Shown: piece by piece, positions 34,716-45,295 of the stretch
Position numbering within the stretch: position 1 is the first letter of the stretch
How the letters are laid out: every line of letters starts with the position of its first letter
NCBI GenBank assembly: GCA_018257865.1
Contig: JAEUBA010000013.1
Span: 124,001-188,000, forward strand
Reading direction: 5' to 3'
Source: Stereocaulon alpinum
Lineage: Eukaryota; Ascomycota; Lecanoromycetes; Lecanorales; Stereocaulaceae
DNA: 64,000 bases
Position numbers and translations under genes: made by a program
The notes under the pieces: model-generated
Seen by the model: only the letters and a program-made list of their open reading frames with translations
Told to the model about the DNA's origin: nothing
Databases searched by the model: none

Positions 34716-35404
34716 TTCGGAATACAACCTATGACTTCGTAGACGCGCACCAAGTCCCTTCCAGATTGGCACCCAACCAACAGCGCCTCTTACATATGGA
34801 AGAGGAATCTCCCAAATACCTTCCAGTAGCGCATTGAGCCGACCTCCCAGCCACCATCATCACCACTCTCCCTCAAACACTCCAATTCTCAAAGGAACAA
34901 CCTCATTCGAAGTCGTCAAACATCCATTCATAGCCCCCGAAACCGCAAGCCTGCGCTTACAACAATCTAACTACAGGAATTGGCTAGGCGCGGACTGAAT
35001 AAGAGCAGGAGGGCACCGTTCGGTACTAGCAAGATCATCGAGGGGACGAGCAAGATCGTTGGGCGGATGCATGAAAATTGCATGATTGATGCACTTAAAG
35101 TCAAGGTGTCAAAGTCTCTTCAAGAGGCGAGAGGCGGAGTTATAATAATAGGCGCTATAGAAGATGAAAGAACATGTACGCAAATTCAAAAAATTGAGTA
35201 CATATGTTCTGGAAACACTACCTACCTATGATATTCAACCTGACAAACACCTCGTAAAACCGCGAATGTATTAGTAAAGACAAAACACAATTGATATAGT
35301 ATGGTATCAAAACGACATACATATAGCCTAACCTACAGCCCCAAACACTCGAGACGCCAACCCAAATATGTAACGCCGAGTCTAGCAAATATATCAGAGT
35401 GCTC
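34716..35404. other. Intergenic, nothing recognised
   Basis: A convergent gap. It has short basic ORFs only, and A/T-rich toward 35230-35400, as expected for 3' flanks. Confidence 0.5.
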
Positions 35405-37199
35405 TCACTCATTCTCATGCGGCCTCTTCAAAGACGCCGCTTCAGCTGCTTTAGCCCGACTAGATGCGTCTGAAGACGTCGATGCTCGTTCTCCATTCCT
35501 GGGTGACAGCATTGGCGCAGCAGCTTCGCCATTCTCACCTGCGTCTTCTCCGAGTTGCTGGTTACTTTCGACTTCCTTCCTAGCGTCCTTTCTCATCTTT
35601 GTGATTTTGATATAGTTGTATGCTGCGATACTGGCGATCGTGACGAGCAATCCGCTTATGTTGATGGGTGTTAGGGGATCGTGGAAGACGATTCCCGCCG
35701 CGGTTATAGTGACGACTTCTTTGAAGATGCCGCAGATGCTTAGTGTGACGACTGAGGTGCGTTGGAGGAGGGCGAATTCGGAGGATGTCATGAGGAAGGC
35801 GAGCATGCCGGGGAAGATGAGGATGACGATGCTCATGAAGACGCCCTTGGCTTCTGCAAGTGCGCCTAGGCCTTTAGCTAGCTCCCGTGGACCTTCGACG
35901 GGCACGGCGATGATGAGGAGGCTGAGGAACATGATTGGCGCGAGGAAGAATATGCTGCTGAATGGATTGCTGGTAGCGGGGTTTCGTAGAAGGAGGATCT
36001 GTGTAAGGGCCCAGCGGAAGCCAGAGAAGAAAGCGGCTGCTATGACGAGTGTGAAGCCGACGGCGTTGAAGAGGGTTTCACCGGCTACCATCATGATGAC
36101 GCCGATGGTCATGGTGGCGATGATGAGGACGAGCTTTATGGAGGGAGATTCAAGGCGGAAGAGGAAGGCGAACATGAGGACAAAGGCAAGGGAGGAGGAT
36201 TTGCACATTGCTAGCAGAGTGGTTAGCTTCTTGCTCTGCTATACGGAAAAGAGATAACGTACTGTAGAATGTAAGAGTGATCCATTCTAAGCTCATATTC
36301 CCCAGTCCAATATCAAGACCCGTAGCTGCTCCACATGGTCCAATGCGCGTGAAATAGAACATCCGCGTCATGAGGGGCTTCTCATCTTGCACCGCGTCCC
36401 TTCGGACGTGGAAGTGATTATGTGGGTTTGTGATACTGTCGGAGCGAGGTCGTAATCGTGGAATGAAGTACAAGACTGTCGTAGCGAGGCTGAATTGGAC
36501 AAGCATATGCAAGGAGGTTGTGAAGAGAGGGAAATGGAATGCTAGGTAGTCCTTGTCGAACATCCATTTGTTGTACTGCAGTACTGGTCAGCAGCTACCA
36601 AGGCTCTTCTAATGATATCCGCTTACTATTGATATCGACAGGGAGAAGAGGTACCACGACGCTATGAGGGCAACGTTGATGATCATAGCCTTCAGGACAT
36701 TCCAATCTGCCACTTTCTGTTCTTGCTTCGAAGCCTTGACATTCGCTGCAATTCTTCCATCTAGACGTGTAGCTCTCCTTCGCCTCCTTTTCCTATGCTC
36801 TTTCTCTTTCTTCGTCAAGCCTGTCTCCTCATCATCTTCTAAGGCATCGTCAGAAGCCAGGTGGCTCAATTCCACATCGTCACTGGTAGATTTAGACGAG
36901 AACTCGGAGCTCTCATCTGAAGAGTATGCCAAATGCTTTCCCTCGCCATTAGGTGTTCCCATAGCGTTTCGGTGCTGCAGTCGCGAACGTTTTCTGTGTC
37001 CTTTCCCCCTTGCGTGTCCATTCTCTAAGCCTGCCATCAGCTGCGCCCGCCGCCGCCTATATCCTTCTCCGACACCGTCCATATCTGGTGAAGAAGCATC
37101 AACATCTGAGACTGTGTCAATGGCGTCTTGGCTGTCTTGGCTTGGTCTCTTAGAGGGTAGTCCTGGCAATGCTGCTTCCTTTGACGGCTGGGAGTCCAT
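35405..37199 (-). CDS. Drug/metabolite superfamily transporter, SLC35C2-like (TPT/DUF250 type)
   Basis: Probably a Golgi or ER membrane transporter of nucleotide sugars or related substrates; the substrate is not determinable. Three exons, 37199..36627, 36575..36263 and 36210..35405, with introns of 51 and 52 nt. Phases close at 563 residues. Splicing restores SIYNKWMFDKDYL and TLTFYTMCKSSSLAF, both conserved in the family; the latter contains the KSSS-type signature. The N-terminal 155 residues are hydrophilic, with acidic (ALEDDEETG) and very basic (KEHRKRRRRRATR) tracts. About ten hydrophobic helices follow. The C-terminal 65 residues are cytosolic, rich in Ser, Ala and Glu. The long charged N-terminus is typical of the fungal members. 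Confidence 0.9.
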
Positions 37200-37672
37200 T
37201 AGCGTCCATCAGTGGAGCGCTCCGACAGTCCACAGAGCAGCTTCTAGTATCACTTTGACTAGTTGGGTATCATTGGAAAGTTGTCAGGGGTTGAGTTCAC
37301 ACCTAAGTTAGTTGTTTGGGTACGACGTTGGTAGTTCTCCGGTCCTTGCTCGGAATCGCATCTCCGTGATCCAGCACACAAACCGAACACGTGCTACGGT
37401 AAGATCAAGGGTCCAAACCCCCTGAGATAGCCTTCGCCAAGCCAACATCCTCGCAGATCTTCAACACTATCATTGTACGTATCAAAATTCGGTATCCATG
37501 GATGTCCTATGCTAGTGTAAAGCAGGCTTTTTGCTTGTATCATATACATTTACAGATACAAACGATGCTCTGGTCTAATACAGTCCTTCATCTGCTGATG
37601 TATGCTGAGAAAGCAGGCCTCTATTGCACATCCTCTGATCTACGGTTATGACCTGTGGCCATCGAATCTCAC
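37200..37672. other. Intergenic, nothing recognised
   Basis: Gap between the transporter start and the dehydrogenase stop. It presumably holds the transporter promoter and the 3' UTR of the dehydrogenase. No distinct motif. Confidence 0.5.
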
Positions 37673-39553
37673 CTATGCTTGGTAGGTAGACGCTGACACG
37701 TCTCCACCTCTACCAGTCCAGTTGACGTGGTTGTCCTTACCTTCAGGATACTTCTCACTCGCGTGCTCTGGCTTGATCCTGAACGTGTGAGCACCGAAAT
37801 AATCTCTCTGCGCTTGCAGAAGGTTAGCGGGAAGGTCCTTCGTACGGTACCCATCGTACCAGCTCAAGGCAGTGCTGAAAGCTGGCGTTGGGACACCCCA
37901 TAGTGCGCTCTTGCTGACGATATCTCTCCATCCTTTCTGGGCATTGTGAATGGCCTTGTTGAAGAAGTCATCAAACAACAGGTTCTCTAGGTCAGGGTTC
38001 TTGCGATATGCGGAAGTGATATCCTTCAAAAAAACTGATCGAATGATGCAGCCTCCTCGCCACATGAGAGCAATGGAAGGCTTGTTCAGCTTCCAATGGT
38101 ACTCTTTGGCGGCCTGTGATAGTAGTAAGTATAAAGCGGGACCCCGCCGGAGCCTCTCGAAGTCTACGGAGAAGCTTACATTCTGTATCAACATAAAGCC
38201 TTGAGCATACGAGATGATCTTTGAGGCGTACAATGCCTGTTCAAGATTGGCGAGGAACTCCTTCTTATCTCCTTTAAATTCGGGCTCAGGACCACTGAGC
38301 AACTTGGCCGCACGGCCACGCTCTTGCTTTAGGGAGCTCAAGCATCTCGCGAAGACAGCCTCGCCAATCAGGGTTACCGGCATGCCCAAATCCAGAGCGT
38401 TGATAGCTGTCCATTTGCCAGTGCCCTTCTGTCCAGCTGAGTCCAAGATCTTCTCTACCAACGGTGTGCCGTCGTCATCGTTGAATTGCAGAACGTCGCG
38501 GGTGATTTCGATGAGGAAGGAGTCGAGAACGCCCTTGTTCCACTCTGCAAATACGTCCGACATCTCCTTTGCGGAGAGCCCGAGGCCCCGCTTCATGATG
38601 TCGTACGCCTTCACATCTTTCAGTTCAGTGGTCTTCGATCAGTCACTTTTAAAACTCTAATGATTCATACCTCGCAGATCAATTGCATGTCACCGTATTC
38701 AATACCGTTGTGGACCATCTTGACGTAATGACCCGCACCCTCGTCACCGACCCAGTCGCAGCAGGGCTCGCCATCACTCTTTGCAGCAATGGATTGGAAG
38801 ATTTCCTTGATGTATGGCCATGCCTCCTCATTACCGCCAGGCATGAGACTAGGACCATAGCGTGCACCTTCTTCTCCGCCAGAAACGCCTGTACCCACGA
38901 ATCGAATGCCCTTCTCGGCCAAGGCCTTTGTTCGGCGAGTGGTATCCGGGAAATGCGAATTGCCACCGTCAATGATGATGTCTCCTTTCTCGACGAAGGG
39001 TAGTATAGCGCTTATGAAATCGTCGACCGGTTTCCCAGCCATGACGAGCATCATGATCCGACGGGGTTTCTTGAGCTTGAGAACGAACTCCTCCATGGAA
39101 TGAGCCCCGACGATGTTTGGGTATCCTGAAATATAGTCAGCAGTTGCTACAAACATGAGGAAGTGGGGCAGAGACATCAACAAACCTTTAGCCTCATTCT
39201 CGAGGAATCTATCGACCTTTGCCACGGTACGATTGAAGGCCACGATAGTGAACTTGTGGTCTGCAATGTTCATGATCAGGTTCTGACCCATAACGGCCAG
39301 ACCGATTAGACCGAAGTCACCACTGGGAGTGATCCGCGCGGGTCCGCCGACATTGATGCCGGCAAGACGTGCGCTAGAGTTAGCCAATAGCTCATCAACA
39401 TTGTTCAGCCTGGCTTCATGACTGCATGTTCTTGCATCACGAATTGTCCAAAAGCCCAGGACGGGCAATAAATATGGGAAAAGAGGATTGTCTGTCACCA
39501 GTGGGGCAATGCGGGATGTGAAAATCTGCAACTTACACTGCTTTTTCCGTCAT
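37673..39553 (-). CDS. 6-phosphogluconate dehydrogenase, decarboxylating
   Basis: Oxidises 6-phosphogluconate to ribulose 5-phosphate and CO2 with NADPH formation, in the oxidative pentose phosphate pathway in the cytosol. Five exons: 39553..39537, 39322..39186, 39125..38671, 38608..38180 and 38113..37673. Phases close at 492 residues, the usual length. The first exon is only 17 nt (MTEKA plus two bases) and joins to give MTEKAVGDFGLIGLAVMG, the Rossmann motif. Other family landmarks: DGGNSHF, GTGVSGGEEGARYGPSLMPGG, the catalytic KMVHNGIEYGDMQL, and KGTGKWT. Splicing introns 2, 3 and 4 restores NEAKGYPNIVGAHS, LICEAYDIMKR and MLIQNAAKEYHW. Intron 1 is long (214 nt) for this gene. Confidence 0.97.
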
Positions 39554-40000
39554 CTTTGCGGATCAATTGAATTCTATCTAGGTAAAATAGGTAGAGTAAT
39601 GAAGAAATGATGTCTCTAAGTTGTTCTCTTTAACGCATCGAGAAAAAGAGGCCCAACAAGTGACATAGGAAAAGAAAGAAAGTCCCGCAGGTGGGGGTTT
39701 AAAGATCCTACCCGCGCTTAGTCAGGAACTTCTGATCTAACCATAAGTATACTAGTCCCCGAGTTCAGGCCGAGAAGCAATGTAAGTATGAGCAAATGCT
39801 GATGGCATCACCTAGCAATCACGCCGTTGCCAAAAGTATACATCTTGATACGAGCGGAACACCCGGCTAGGTCGCATCGAGTAAGAAGAGGGGACACCGG
39901 CACGCTTTTATCAGATCATTTTCGGTTGCTGTAGCGTCTTGGACGTGAGGTACGTACTAACCTCAAAACACCCCAAGGCTTTGTCGAATAGCCGTTCATC
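39554..40000. promoter_or_regulatory. Divergent intergenic region (6PGDH / RBM42-like)
   Basis: A 447-bp gap between two divergent start codons, which must contain both promoters. I could not identify individual factor sites. Confidence 0.5.
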
Positions 40001-41248
40001 ATGTCCTATCCACCACCTCCAGGTCTCAAGCCGTCTCAAGCCTCCTCGTCCTCCTCAACACCTCCAGTCCACTCCTCACTACCTCCTCGACCACCACCAG
40101 CAGTTGGTCCTCCTCCGTCTTTCAAATCAACCTCCTCCTCTACGCCCACATTCTCGTCCGCACCAGGTACTCGAGGCTACAATGGCACCTCGAGTAGTGG
40201 TAACAGCCAGCCCCCAAGTGGATTTGGGGGTTTTACAGGATTTCAACCACGCTCCGTAGCTGCCAGTAGCCAACCGTTTCGGACTCATAGCCCAGTAGTA
40301 TCAGCACCACCTGCCCCCCCAACAGGTTTCTCCACCCCTCAGGCTACGTACTCAAATGGCGCATACCAAGCCCAGCCTACTTATCAGCAACCACCTACAC
40401 CCTCCTACTACCAAAAGCCTGCATACGAAGAGCCCTATGTCGAACCAACACCACCTCAGATACGCAACCCATTCCCTCTTCCAGGCCAAGCAGGCGCCGG
40501 AAGAGGCTCAGGCGTTGGCCGCGGTCAAGAGATAGATCCAGAAATGGAAGCACAGATCGCACAGTGGCAGAGTGCTTATGCAGGTAAAGATGATGCAAGC
40601 CGAACTACGAGTCGCACTTTTAGCAGGTTTGGGACGGGCGGTGAAGGCGGCGCTTCTGCAACAAGCGCCAACACAGCACCGCTAGGCGTCCGGCCAGAGG
40701 TTTCAGGAGCTTCAATGAGCAGCTCAGCCATGAGCTCTGCTGCTAATGCAGACTCTGGCGTTGCAGCTGTTGTCACAGGGGCAGACGGCAAGCAAAAGAC
40801 GGTGATACGTAGTGGAGGTGGGCAGACATGGCAAGATCCTTCACTTCTCGAATGGGACCCTGCCCACTTCCGGCTCTTTGTGGGAAACCTCGCAGGCGAG
40901 GTCACAGACGAATCCCTACTGAAAGCGTTTTCGAAATACCCCTCTGTGCAAAAGGCAAGGGTGGTCAGAGATAAGCGAACAACAAAGAGTAAAGGATACG
41001 GCTTCGTGAGCTTCATCGACGGAGAAGAGTATTTCCAAGCAGCGAGGGATATGCAAGGAAAGTACATTGGGAGCCATCCTGTCCTGTTGCGGAAGAGCAC
41101 GACAGAGATAAGACCGACAGTGCCACACGACAAGCGGAAAGGTGGAAAGAACGGCAAAGGAGGAGGTGGGGGGGGAAAGGGGGGGACTGGTGCTGGGGTG
41201 CAAAAGAAGCAAAGCAAGACTAAGGGTGGCTTGAAGGTACTCGGATGA
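40001..41248 (+). CDS. RNA-binding protein with one RRM, RBM42-like
   Basis: Single exon of 415 residues starting MSYPPPPGLKPSQAS. Residues 1-170 are Pro/Ser/Tyr-rich and disordered. A basic Gly/Arg patch (GAGRGSGVGRGQ) and EIDPEMEAQIAQWQSAYAG follow. One RRM lies at about residues 285-365, preceded by the hallmark WQDPSLLEWDPAHF, with RNP2 LFVGNL and RNP1 KGYGFVSF. The helix after RNP1 leads into KYIGSHPVLLRKS. This arrangement matches RBM42 of animals and its fungal relatives, which bind RNA and associate with splicing and RNP factors. The last 40 residues are Lys/Gly-rich (KGGKNGKGGGGGG), possibly for nuclear targeting or RNA contact. Confidence 0.92.
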   Translation: MSYPPPPGLKPSQASSSSSTPPVHSSLPPRPPPAVGPPPSFKSTSSSTPTFSSAPGTRGYNGTSSSGNSQPPSGFGGFTGFQPRSVAASSQPFRTHSPVVSAPPAPPTGFSTPQATYSNGAYQAQPTYQQPPTPSYYQKPAYEEPYVEPTPPQIRNPFPLPGQAGAGRGSGVGRGQEIDPEMEAQIAQWQSAYAGKDDASRTTSRTFSRFGTGGEGGASATSANTAPLGVRPEVSGASMSSSAMSSAANADSGVAAVVTGADGKQKTVIRSGGGQTWQDPSLLEWDPAHFRLFVGNLAGEVTDESLLKAFSKYPSVQKARVVRDKRTTKSKGYGFVSFIDGEEYFQAARDMQGKYIGSHPVLLRKSTTEIRPTVPHDKRKGGKNGKGGGGGGKGGTGAGVQKKQSKTKGGLKVLG

Positions 41249-41690
41249 GAAGGCGTGAGCTATCCACGACATCACAATCCCAGCGCCAGGCGCCATTCGG
41301 ACGACAAAGCCGAAATATGCGCCATGGCGCAGGAAACCCACAGGTACAAGATGCCATGTGTGGACTAGTCCAGAGACGGTCTCCTTTTATCGTGGCGCCC
41401 ATATGTGCGTTCTTTGTGCTGGATGAACTGACCCCGTTGAACAATGGGAACTTCTTGTTGGCTTTGGACGGAATGGGTATAGTTTCCACGCGACGAGTTG
41501 TCCAGACCACGCCTCTAAATCTCAAAGAAGAAGACGCGCGAGTCTGCTGCGATGAGTTAGTCTATCCGATCTTGTTACATACAAATACCCCATTCGTTTC
41601 CTGAATACTGCAGGCGGGACTGGAGTCAATGCAAGCAATACAGTTCACCTCACATCACCATACAACTTCCAGATCTTCATTTCCATCAGA
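41249..41690. other. Intergenic with a shadow ORF
   Basis: A 119-codon plus-strand frame at 41245-41604 has no recognisable features. The interval most likely carries the RBM42-like 3' UTR and the promoter of the secreted protein gene. Confidence 0.45.
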
Positions 41691-42377
41691 ATGAAGTACT
41701 TGATCCCAATCGCCGTGCTCGTCAGCACGGCGCTCGCCCTGCCAGCACCACCACCAAGCACCCAATATCCCACTTCCAGCCACCACAACACCTCCGATCC
41801 TGACAATGTTTACACGCACACAAGCTCAATGTGGTCTGAACCCTTCTCCAAACCTTCCAGACACCCATACAACCACATAAAAACAAGCATCACCTCCCCC
41901 ACTCTTACCCACCACAACGCCTCCGACGACGATCATGTCCACACCTACACTTCATCCATCTGGTCCGAACCCTCCAGCCACACTTCTCCTCACTCGCACC
42001 CATCCAACCACACGAACACCACCTCCTCCACTCACAACCAATCACCTCCGCTGCAGAATCATATGACGTCCAACAACGGCATCAAACACAAATTGGCATT
42101 CATGCTCTCCGCCAAGGGTAGCTCTAGGGAGACTGGTACAGCTTCTCCATATGCACCCGAACGGACTCAATCCACGTCCTCTAAACACAATGAGTACTCA
42201 CCAACCTTGACGATCCCGATCACGGGCGTACAACCTACTGCGAAGAATTATCTGGGTAATGTGCAGAAGCCTGTGCAGAAGCCTGCGCAGATGTCTTCGG
42301 CGTCGGCGAAGGTGTGGCAGACTTCGACTTTGACGAATAGTAAGCCGGTGGCTACGCATCGTTTAAGGGGGTATTGA
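41691..42377 (+). CDS. Secreted Ser/Thr/His/Pro-rich protein with internal repeats
   Basis: A single exon of 228 residues with a strong signal peptide, MKYLIPIAVLVSTALA, cleaved near LPAPP. The mature part is disordered and rich in Ser, Thr, His, Pro and Asn. Two imperfect copies of a module are visible (about residues 31-57 and 75-101): HHNTSDPDNVYTHTSSMWSE and HHNASDDDHVHTYTSSIWSE. Each begins with an N-glycosylation sequon and ends in a conserved Trp. Further NxT/S sites and dense Ser/Thr suggest heavy glycosylation. A basic QKPVQKPAQ segment follows, and the C-terminus is not a GPI signal. I recognise no family. It is probably a wall-associated or effector-like extracellular protein, by inference from composition only. 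Confidence 0.65.
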   Translation: MKYLIPIAVLVSTALALPAPPPSTQYPTSSHHNTSDPDNVYTHTSSMWSEPFSKPSRHPYNHIKTSITSPTLTHHNASDDDHVHTYTSSIWSEPSSHTSPHSHPSNHTNTTSSTHNQSPPLQNHMTSNNGIKHKLAFMLSAKGSSRETGTASPYAPERTQSTSSKHNEYSPTLTIPITGVQPTAKNYLGNVQKPVQKPAQMSSASAKVWQTSTLTNSKPVATHRLRGY

Positions 42378-43495
42378 GGAGGGATGAGAGTGAGCTATGG
42401 GCTACGGGCTATGAGCTATGACTTTGTTATGGGAAGAAGTAAGACTAGATGGGCCGCACCGCTGTGGAGAATGTGCTGGAGTGGTTTTGACCAACCGATG
42501 AATATAGACGAACATGACGAGATTGGGAAAGGCTCTCAGGTTTGGATTGGATTCGAGGCAATGTATATTTGGTGGCAAAAGGTGGATTGCGAATACGACG
42601 CCATGGTTGGATGAAGTATGGGCAGATGTAGATCGCACAACGTTTATGCTTGAAATTCGAAAAGCAATATCTTCACCCAGTGATCGAGGAACCCCCTCCC
42701 TCAGTCTTCATTCTCGTTAGGGCCAGCGATAGAACTCATTAAGACGCAATTACATTGGTCATTGTTCAATACAATTGAAAGTTTCCTCCAGCATGCCTTC
42801 TGTACTGCCCAGAATAAGTCTGCCCTTGCCAAACGCCGTCCGAGCGGTCGAGGCGGTGATTATACGACCCTGGCTCTTAGATCTACCTCCTAGATCTGCC
42901 TCCAAGCAACTCTTTGATAGTCAACAACGACTTGTCAAAACCCAATACGTCATTGCGCAATAGCTCCGCATCCTTTTCAGCACGACAAATGCCCCATGCA
43001 TAACCAAAGCAAATCTTGTAAAAATTCGGATGCCATCGAATATATATGAGGCATGCCTAGACTTCTTTGAAACACTGCATCGTTGGAGAAGATGAACCAC
43101 GCGATATCGCGATTGACTCTCCAATGTCTTGCCTGTGAGGCTGTCACTATTCGAACGACTTGGTGTTATATCCGCTCTCAATTGAGTCTTTGCATAGCGG
43201 GTTTCGAATTTCAACTGCTGGCTTGATGCAGAGCTAGAATTATCCCGCCTTCCGCAACGTTGGATTCATGAGCATAAGCGCTGCACCTCAATATCTGCTT
43301 CAGTGTGCGACATGATATTTGTGGACTCGCTATGACGAACAGGCGCCATGCCATGTAATTTCTTTTCCCTCGGTGCTGATGATGGCTTGTGAGGTAGGCG
43401 ATGCTATCTGGCGCCACGGCGCGAAGGCTTTCTGTAGCTGAGTGGTTTTGTACGAGTAAATCGAGCGTTTCTTTGGCAGATTAGTAAATGATAGT
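42378..43495. other. Intergenic, nothing recognised
   Basis: 1.1 kb between convergent genes. Only short ORFs occur, with no repeats of note. Confidence 0.5.
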
Positions 43496-45295
43496 TTACA
43501 TTTCGGCATCACTGGCCCCATTCTCCTCTGCCTGTTTCTTCTTCTTCCCACCGAAGCTTAGCTTCGACTGGCCCTTCTCCAGCGCCTTCCTATCCTTCTC
43601 TACTTTCCTATCAAACACATCCTGCAGCTTCTTCCTCTCTTCAGCTCCCTGATCCGCAAGATCCTTCTCCAAAGCCTTGAACTCGTCCCCATCTGCATCT
43701 ACCCCGATCAGCCCCTCCAACATTTTGATCTCCCGTGCCCATATACTTTTGTCTTCTATCTCCTTGCCAGTCTCTGGATCTTTGCGGTCGATAGGTGTCT
43801 CTAAGACCATGGGCAGGCCTTCGAAACGAGGTTCATTCATTACATTATGGAAGGCACGTAGTCCGAGGAAACCAAGGCCGATGTTTTGGTGTAAATCTCT
43901 ATGGCTTGCAAATGGTGCCTTTGAGTCGTTTAGATGCAAGGCCCGAAGATATTTGATGCCAACGGTCTTATCGAACTCGTCTAGTGTCCGCTTGAAAGTG
44001 GCTGGCGACCGTAGATCGTATCCAGCAGCAAAGACGTGACATGTATCAAGACAGACACCAATTCGGGTCTTATCGTTGACTTGCTCTATGATATCGCGGA
44101 GATCTTCGAAGGTGGACCCAACTACGTTGCCGCCACCAGCCATGGTTTCAAGGACAGGTGTAACATTGTGAGTGCTTTTGTGGGCACGGTTGAGGGCACC
44201 GGCGATGCGGGCAATGGCGGAGGGGCGAGGCTTGCTGCCAGTTGAGCCGGGGTGGAAATTGTAGAGCTTGATTCCGAGAGCTTCGCAGCGGTGAAGATCA
44301 TCAATGAAGGCATTATGGGCTTGAGTGGCTTTTTCGTCTTCTTCTTGAGCAAGATTGACGAGGTAGGATCCATGAGGAAGAACGTGACTTGCAGCGTCGT
44401 ACTTGTAATCCCTGCAGCCTGAAACAAATTGGTCTTTGTGCTCGTCTTGTAGAGGAGGATTTTCCCATTTTCGCTGAGACTTGAGGAACATGGCGAATGC
44501 ATTCCCGCCTATATGCACACAATTGGTGACTGTATTGTGTACGCCTTTGGCAGCGCTCACATGAGCTCCTATGAACATTTGTAGACCAGTCGTTCGTGCA
44601 GCGAGAGGCATAGCTTCTACTTCCTTCTCCTCTTTGGTCTTCCGTTTCCGCTTGATCTTCTTCGGGCCTTCCTCACCGTCCTCGCCTTTTTCTTCCTCGT
44701 CTTTAAGTTTGGTCTTCCGTTTTGCCTTTTTTGGTGAGGCTTCGCTGTCGACAGCCTCCTCCTCTTTGACTTCTGCAATCCTCTTCCGCTTGGTCTTCTT
44801 GGGCGATGGTTCGCTGTCTTCAGCTTTCACTGCTCCCTCGAGTTTGACGGTACGCTTGCGCTTTGCGCTCGTCGTCGGAGTGATTCCGTTTATCTGAGCC
44901 TTCTCGTCTTCTGAGTTGACCTTGCGATTTCGATTCGTCTCCGTGGGTGTCTCCGCTCCCACTTTTGTCTCGCTTTTCTGAATCTCTTCCTCGTCTTCCT
45001 CTATTCTGATGCCCTTCCGCAGAGCTATTTTCTTCAGAATCCCTTGTTCTGCTTGGGCCTGCACCTGTTTCTCGACGACAGCGGCCTCAGCCTTCACATG
45101 CTTTCGAGAAGTCTGAGGGCTACTGGATTCACTCTTCCCAATGGCTTGCTGTGACTTGCGTTCTATTGGCTTCCGAATTTCTTCAGCATTGAGATTTGGA
45201 GCAGGAGATTCTAGTAGAGCACTTGTCCTTACTTTTCGGCGCTGTGCACGTAGCGATGAGCGTGGTGTATCTGCTAGCCGTTCTACAGCTGGCAT
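43496..45295 (-). CDS. AP endonuclease 1 (endonuclease IV family)
   Basis: Cleaves DNA at abasic sites in base excision repair, in the nucleus and possibly in mitochondria. Single exon of 599 residues from the ATG at 45295. The C-terminal 360 residues form the endonuclease IV TIM barrel beginning MFIGAHVSAAKGVHN. The zinc-ligand blocks are intact: NFHPGS, VLETMAGGG, CLDTCHVFAAGYD, LHLNDSK, HRDLHQNIGLG and VLETP. The N-terminal 235 residues are a long charged extension with repeated SPKKTKRKR / SPKKAKRKT / GPKKIKRKR motifs separated by acidic runs, giving several possible nuclear signals. The C-terminal tail after the barrel is Lys-rich (GGKKKKQAEE). Yeast Apn1 has its basic extension at the C-terminus and is about 367 residues, so this protein is much longer. 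An upstream coding exon cannot be excluded. Confidence 0.93.
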   Translation of the reverse strand: MPAVERLADTPRSSLRAQRRKVRTSALLESPAPNLNAEEIRKPIERKSQQAIGKSESSSPQTSRKHVKAEAAVVEKQVQAQAEQGILKKIALRKGIRIEEDEEEIQKSETKVGAETPTETNRNRKVNSEDEKAQINGITPTTSAKRKRTVKLEGAVKAEDSEPSPKKTKRKRIAEVKEEEAVDSEASPKKAKRKTKLKDEEEKGEDGEEGPKKIKRKRKTKEEKEVEAMPLAARTTGLQMFIGAHVSAAKGVHNTVTNCVHIGGNAFAMFLKSQRKWENPPLQDEHKDQFVSGCRDYKYDAASHVLPHGSYLVNLAQEEDEKATQAHNAFIDDLHRCEALGIKLYNFHPGSTGSKPRPSAIARIAGALNRAHKSTHNVTPVLETMAGGGNVVGSTFEDLRDIIEQVNDKTRIGVCLDTCHVFAAGYDLRSPATFKRTLDEFDKTVGIKYLRALHLNDSKAPFASHRDLHQNIGLGFLGLRAFHNVMNEPRFEGLPMVLETPIDRKDPETGKEIEDKSIWAREIKMLEGLIGVDADGDEFKALEKDLADQGAEERKKLQDVFDRKVEKDRKALEKGQSKLSFGGKKKKQAEENGASDAEM

